Shown in pieces: positions 61,050-64,000 of a stretch of DNA of 64,000 bases. The stretch spans positions 1,884,753 to 1,948,752 of the forward strand of contig NZ_LFMD02000003.1 of assembly GCF_015776785.2 (NCBI RefSeq). The letters are read 5' to 3'. Every line of letters starts with the position of its first letter. Position 1 is the stretch's first letter. Made by a program: the position numbers and the translations under genes. This stretch comes from Kitasatospora sp. SUK 42 (GTDB lineage: Bacteria; Actinomycetota; Actinomycetes; Streptomycetales; Streptomycetaceae). Below the pieces are notes generated by a model. It saw nothing but the letters and a program-made list of their open reading frames with translations, did no database searches and was not told the DNA's origin.

Positions 61050-62099
61050 ATGACGACAGACCTCGCCCCGACCGCCCCTCAGTTACCAGACACCCGGCTC
61101 GCCTTCGAACGGACCGTGGCGCGTTCGCTGGTCCACCGGTCCTCGGTCTCCGAGGTCTTCGTCACCGACGTGCGACCACAGTCCGACACCACGGTCCTGA
61201 CCGGTGCGCAACTCCCGCTGAACCACGGATACTTCAGCGACCACCTGCAGAGCCCGCGGCTGTACGACGCGCTGCTGCTGCTGGAGGCGGGGCGGCAGGC
61301 CGGAATCGCCGGCTCGCACGCGCACATCGGCCTCAAGGCCGGGACGACGATGATCGTCGACTCGTTCACCCTCCGCCTGGAGAACCTTCCGGCGCTGCTG
61401 ATCGGCGCCGATCCCGGTGAACTGACTGTCGAGACGGAGTACATCGGGCGGCGCCGACGGGCCGGCCGCTGGCGGAAGGGCACGATCGAGCAGTCCTTCC
61501 ACATCGGCGGCGTACCGGTCGGCCGGCACGCCATGGACGCGCTGTTCGTCAACCCGCACGAGAACGAGATCCTCCGGCACGCCCAGCGCGGTACGCCCGC
61601 GCCGCTCACCTCGCAGTTCCCGGACACCGAGCCGGCCGGACACGCCGCTCCGCACCTGGTCGGCCGGGCGAATCCACTGAACGTGGTGCTGGCCGACCCG
61701 GCGGTGACAGGGCGGACGGCGACGGCGCTGGTGGCCCCGAGGTACGGCAACCGCTCGCTGTTCGACCACGACTACGACCACCTGCCCGCCTCCGTCCTGG
61801 TCGAGGCCGCGCGCCAGCTGGCGCTGCTGGCGGTCGGCGAGCACGCGGGTGCCGAGGCCCGGTCGAGGACCCACCTGGTCGGCATCGACGCCGCCTTCGC
61901 CCGGTTCGCCGAACTCGACCTGCCGGTTCATGCCGAACTCGCCCTGTCCGAAGCCGAATCGGGCCGCACGTCGGCCGAGGTTCGGTTCCGCCACGGCGCC
62001 GAGGAGATCGCCTCGATCACCGTCGCGCTGGCCGAGGTCCGCGAGCTGCCCGACGCACCGGTGGTCGGCTCCGACACCGCCACCTCGACCACAGAATAG
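61050..62099 (+). CDS. AfsA-family butenolide/gamma-butyrolactone synthase (TTA codon)
   Basis: 349 aa, two AfsA hot-dog repeats: SLVHRSSVSEVFVTD ... NHGYFSDHLQSP ... LEAGRQAGIAGSHAH and, later, GNRSLFDHDYDHLPASVLVEAARQLALL. AfsA enzymes join a beta-ketoacyl-ACP to dihydroxyacetone phosphate, the first step to gamma-butyrolactone, butenolide or furan signals. ATG at 61050 with AGAGG upstream; codon 12 is TTA (61083-61085). It is followed by HAD, SDR and SnoaL-like genes in the same direction with gaps of 9, 35 and 78 bp, so an operon is likely. Confidence 0.93.
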   Translation: MTTDLAPTAPQLPDTRLAFERTVARSLVHRSSVSEVFVTDVRPQSDTTVLTGAQLPLNHGYFSDHLQSPRLYDALLLLEAGRQAGIAGSHAHIGLKAGTTMIVDSFTLRLENLPALLIGADPGELTVETEYIGRRRRAGRWRKGTIEQSFHIGGVPVGRHAMDALFVNPHENEILRHAQRGTPAPLTSQFPDTEPAGHAAPHLVGRANPLNVVLADPAVTGRTATALVAPRYGNRSLFDHDYDHLPASVLVEAARQLALLAVGEHAGAEARSRTHLVGIDAAFARFAELDLPVHAELALSEAESGRTSAEVRFRHGAEEIASITVALAEVRELPDAPVVGSDTATSTTE

Positions 62100-62108
62100 G
62101 ACGGGATC

Positions 62109-62762
62109 GTGATCAGTTCCGGCTCCACAGCGCAGTTCGCCGTCTGGACGGACTTCGGCGGTGTGCTGACCCCTCCGCTCGGCCACACCTTCCAGAAGTT
62201 CTGCACCACGACGCGGATCGACCCGGACGCGCTGATGAGCGCGCTCGGCAAGGTGTCGGCCCGCTACGGCACCGATGACTTCATGCTGCCCATCGACACC
62301 CCGCTGATCACCGAGGCCCAGTGGCTGCAGGAGATCGCCGAGGTCCTGCACGCCGAGCACGGCTACACCACGCAGCTCACCACGCTGGCCGACATCTGGT
62401 TCGACGGTCGTGAGACCAACCACGCCTGGGTCGCCCGGCTGGAGAAGCTGCGCTCGGCCGGGACGTTCGTCGGCATGCTCTCCAACATGCCGCCGGCCTG
62501 GGACGGGCACTGGCGCCGCATGGTCGACCCGAGCGCGCTCTTCGACGACGTCCTGCTCTCCTTCGAGGTCGGGCACCGCAAGCCGTCCCCCGGGATGTTC
62601 GCGCTGGCGGCCGAGCGTGCCGGGGTACCGGCCGAGCGCTGCGTACTCGTCGACGACCTGCCCCACAACTGCGCCGGGGCCCGCGAAGCCGGCTGGTCCG
62701 CCGTGCTGTTCACCGAGGCGGAGTCGGCCTCCGCGGAACTCGACTCGATCCTCGTCGGCTGA
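62109..62762 (+). CDS. HAD-IA phosphatase-like protein in the AfsA operon
   Basis: 217 aa. Motif I is AVWTDFGGVLTPP with nucleophile Asp15; the +2 residue is Gly17 rather than the general acid Asp of ordinary phosphatases, a form also found in haloacid dehalogenases and some epoxide-hydrolase N-domains. Motif II GMLSNMPP, motif III lysine in GHRKPSPGM, and motif IV VLVDDLPHNCAGA are complete. GTG start nine bp after afsA. The methylenomycin furan cluster pairs its AfsA homologue with a HAD protein, so dephosphorylation of the butenolide phosphate is a reasonable role, but the missing Asp leaves it open. Confidence 0.86.
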   Translation: MISSGSTAQFAVWTDFGGVLTPPLGHTFQKFCTTTRIDPDALMSALGKVSARYGTDDFMLPIDTPLITEAQWLQEIAEVLHAEHGYTTQLTTLADIWFDGRETNHAWVARLEKLRSAGTFVGMLSNMPPAWDGHWRRMVDPSALFDDVLLSFEVGHRKPSPGMFALAAERAGVPAERCVLVDDLPHNCAGAREAGWSAVLFTEAESASAELDSILVG

Positions 62763-62797
62763 TTCCCCCGGCACCGTACGTCCAGACAGGAGCACCA

Positions 62798-63502
62798 GTG
62801 ACCCGTTCCGTTCTCATCACCGGCGGCAACAGAGGCATCGGGCTGGCCACCGCCCGCGCCTTCGCCGCCCAGGGCGACAAGGTGACCGTGACATACCGCT
62901 CCGGGGAACCTCCGGAGGGCCTGCACGGTGTGCGTTGTGACGTGACCGACCCGGAGTCGGTCAGGTCCGCGGTCGAGGAGGCCAGGATCCAGCACGGCCC
63001 GATCCAGGTCCTGGTGTCCAATGCGGGCATCACCCGGGACGAACTCCTGGTCGGCATGGCGGACGAGGACTTCCGGGCCGTGATCGAGACCAACTTCCTC
63101 GGCGCCGTGAGCGTCGCCAAGCAGGTCGTCCCCGACATGATCAAGGCCCGCTGGGGCCGCCTGATCTTCATGTCCTCGATGAGCGGCATGGCCGGAGCGC
63201 CGGGACAGACCAACTACGCCGCCTCGAAGGCGGCGCTGATCGGCTTCACCCGCTCGCTCGCCCGCGAGGTCGGCAGGCGCAAGATCACCGCCAACGTGGT
63301 CTCGCCCGGTCTGATCGAGACCGACATGGTCAAGGACGTGACCGACGCCCGGCGCGAGCACGTGCTCGCCCAGACCTCGCTCGGCCGACCCGGCACGGCG
63401 GAGGAGGTGGCCGGAGCGGTGCGCTTCCTCGCCAGTGACGACGCCTCCTACGTGACCGCGGCCATCATCCCGGTCACCGGCGGCCTGGGCGTCGGCCACT
63501 GA
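62798..63502 (+). CDS. SDR-family ketoreductase (FabG-like)
   Basis: 234 aa classical short-chain dehydrogenase/reductase: ITGGNRGIGLATA cofactor motif, SNAGITRD, catalytic Ser in MSSMSGMAG and Tyr-Ala-Ala-Ser-Lys in NYAASKAAL, VVSPGLIETDM. FabG-like, probably NADPH-dependent. GTG start at 62798. In the AfsA operon it could reduce the side-chain ketone of a butyrolactone (as BarS1 or ScbB do) or a polyketide. Confidence 0.92.
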   Translation: MTRSVLITGGNRGIGLATARAFAAQGDKVTVTYRSGEPPEGLHGVRCDVTDPESVRSAVEEARIQHGPIQVLVSNAGITRDELLVGMADEDFRAVIETNFLGAVSVAKQVVPDMIKARWGRLIFMSSMSGMAGAPGQTNYAASKAALIGFTRSLAREVGRRKITANVVSPGLIETDMVKDVTDARREHVLAQTSLGRPGTAEEVAGAVRFLASDDASYVTAAIIPVTGGLGVGH

Positions 63503-63580
63503 GGACGCCCGCCGAAGACTCCTGACGCCCCGTCAGGCCTGTTCCACCACACCACCCAAGGATCGAAGGAAAGGACGAGC

Positions 63581-64000
63581 ATGCCCGAGAGCGTGCTGGA
63601 GATCGCCCACGAGATGGGCCGCATCTTCAACGACCTGGACGCGGACATCGCCCACAAGCTGGTCGCCCCCGAGTTCGTCGACTACGAGGCCCCGCCCGGC
63701 ACCCCCGGCGGCCCGGACGGCTACCTCGGGACCGCGCGCTGGATGAACAGCGTGTTCGAGAACGCCAACTGGGAGCACCTGGACAGCTTCTCGGACGGCG
63801 ACAAGGCGGTGATCCGGGTCCGGTTCACCGGCAAGCACGTCGGCAACTTCCTCGGCATCGAGGCGACCGGCCGCGACGTGAACGTGGAGCACATCCACAT
63901 CTACCGCGTGGAGAACGGCCTCGTCGTCGAGCACTGGGCCTGCCGGCAGGACCTGTTCCTGCTCGCCCAGCTCGGCGCCGTCCAGATCCAGCTGCCGCCG
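63581..64000 (+). CDS. SnoaL-like polyketide/ester cyclase family protein (cut by right edge)
   Basis: At least 140 residues; the end is outside the window. MPESVLEIAHEMGRIFNDLDADIAH, PEFVDYEAPPG, VRVRFTGKHVGNFLGIEATGR and VEHIHIYRVENGLVVEHWA give the alpha+beta barrel pattern of the SnoaL-like/ester cyclase group. ATG at 63581 with AAGGA about eight bases upstream. SnoaL enzymes catalyse intramolecular aldol cyclisation; its place behind AfsA is discussed under findings. Catalytic residues were not checked in detail because the protein is incomplete. Confidence 0.82.
   Translation, partial: MPESVLEIAHEMGRIFNDLDADIAHKLVAPEFVDYEAPPGTPGGPDGYLGTARWMNSVFENANWEHLDSFSDGDKAVIRVRFTGKHVGNFLGIEATGRDVNVEHIHIYRVENGLVVEHWACRQDLFLLAQLGAVQIQLPP

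Noticed and set aside
63533..63934. Minus-strand open frame at the right edge
   Set aside because: Antisense to the SnoaL-like gene, which has family motifs, a ribosome-binding site and correct operon direction.
1..64000. tRNA, rRNA, CRISPR arrays, transposase genes
   Set aside because: Reading by eye found no T-loop-like GGTTCRANTCC with a cloverleaf, no spaced direct repeats of CRISPR type, and no transposase or integrase. A tRNA scan was not possible.

Overview
High-GC actinobacterial chromosome, almost certainly Streptomycetaceae (Streptomyces or Kitasatospora; the sequence alone does not decide). The grounds are near-universal G/C third codon positions, bldG with its apgA partner, wblA, an MFS-thymidylate kinase fusion, a SARP regulator, an AfsA-type gene, and TTA codons confined to a few regulatory or secondary-metabolism genes. 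No insertion sequence, tRNA, rRNA or CRISPR array was seen.

Layout. Positions 1-51,100 are a conserved core whose gene order is, from memory, also found in mycobacteria (holB, topA, helicase, Tad genes and Ssd, HAD protein, acs, holin-like protein, epoxide-hydrolase-like protein, marP, nudix, nth, crp, MBL, RidA, two ArsA-like ATPases, whiB, PBP). In order: (1) replication and topology genes holB, tmk and topA on the minus strand; (2) a DUF3592 protein, a methyltransferase and a lipoprotein; (3) the bldG-apgA anti-anti-sigma/anti-sigma pair; (4) an MrfA-like helicase convergent with a Tad/Flp pilus cluster, tadZ-like/tadA/tadB/tadC/pilin/tadE-type genes, many translationally coupled; (5) a 727-bp intergenic region with two perfect DnaA boxes and, on the minus strand, the two C7-loop hairpins of a 6C RNA; (6) a degenerate Fic protein, a CooC-like ATPase, a SulP-carbonic anhydrase fusion, acs and nhaA; (7) marP-nudix-nth, a MarR/FUSC efflux pair with a palindromic operator, crp, and a small-gene operon ending in RidA and DUF4177; (8) two coupled ArsA/Get3-like ATPases, wblA, a class A PBP and a YqeY protein.

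From about 51.3 kb to the right edge the content is accessory: an NAD(P)-binding protein, a two-component system, an MMPL transporter with a TetR regulator, a HadA/HadB-like dehydratase pair, an orphan LuxR-type regulator, a SARP activator, a methyltransferase, and an operon of an AfsA-like butenolide synthase, a HAD phosphatase, a ketoreductase and a SnoaL-like protein cut by the edge. The SARP, methyltransferase and AfsA genes each carry one TTA codon, so bldA control is likely. The segment reads as a gamma-butyrolactone/butenolide (or furan-type) signalling module at the edge of a secondary-metabolite cluster. No gamma-butyrolactone receptor gene is recognisable inside the window; a 21-bp imperfect palindrome sits just upstream of the methyltransferase.

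Most noteworthy: the 6C RNA with neighbouring DnaA boxes; the AfsA-HAD-SDR-SnoaL module with its TTA codons; several enzymes with altered catalytic motifs (Fic, alpha/beta hydrolase, ApgA, TadZ-like P-loop); and two very short coupled genes (48 and 52 aa) that are easy to overlook.
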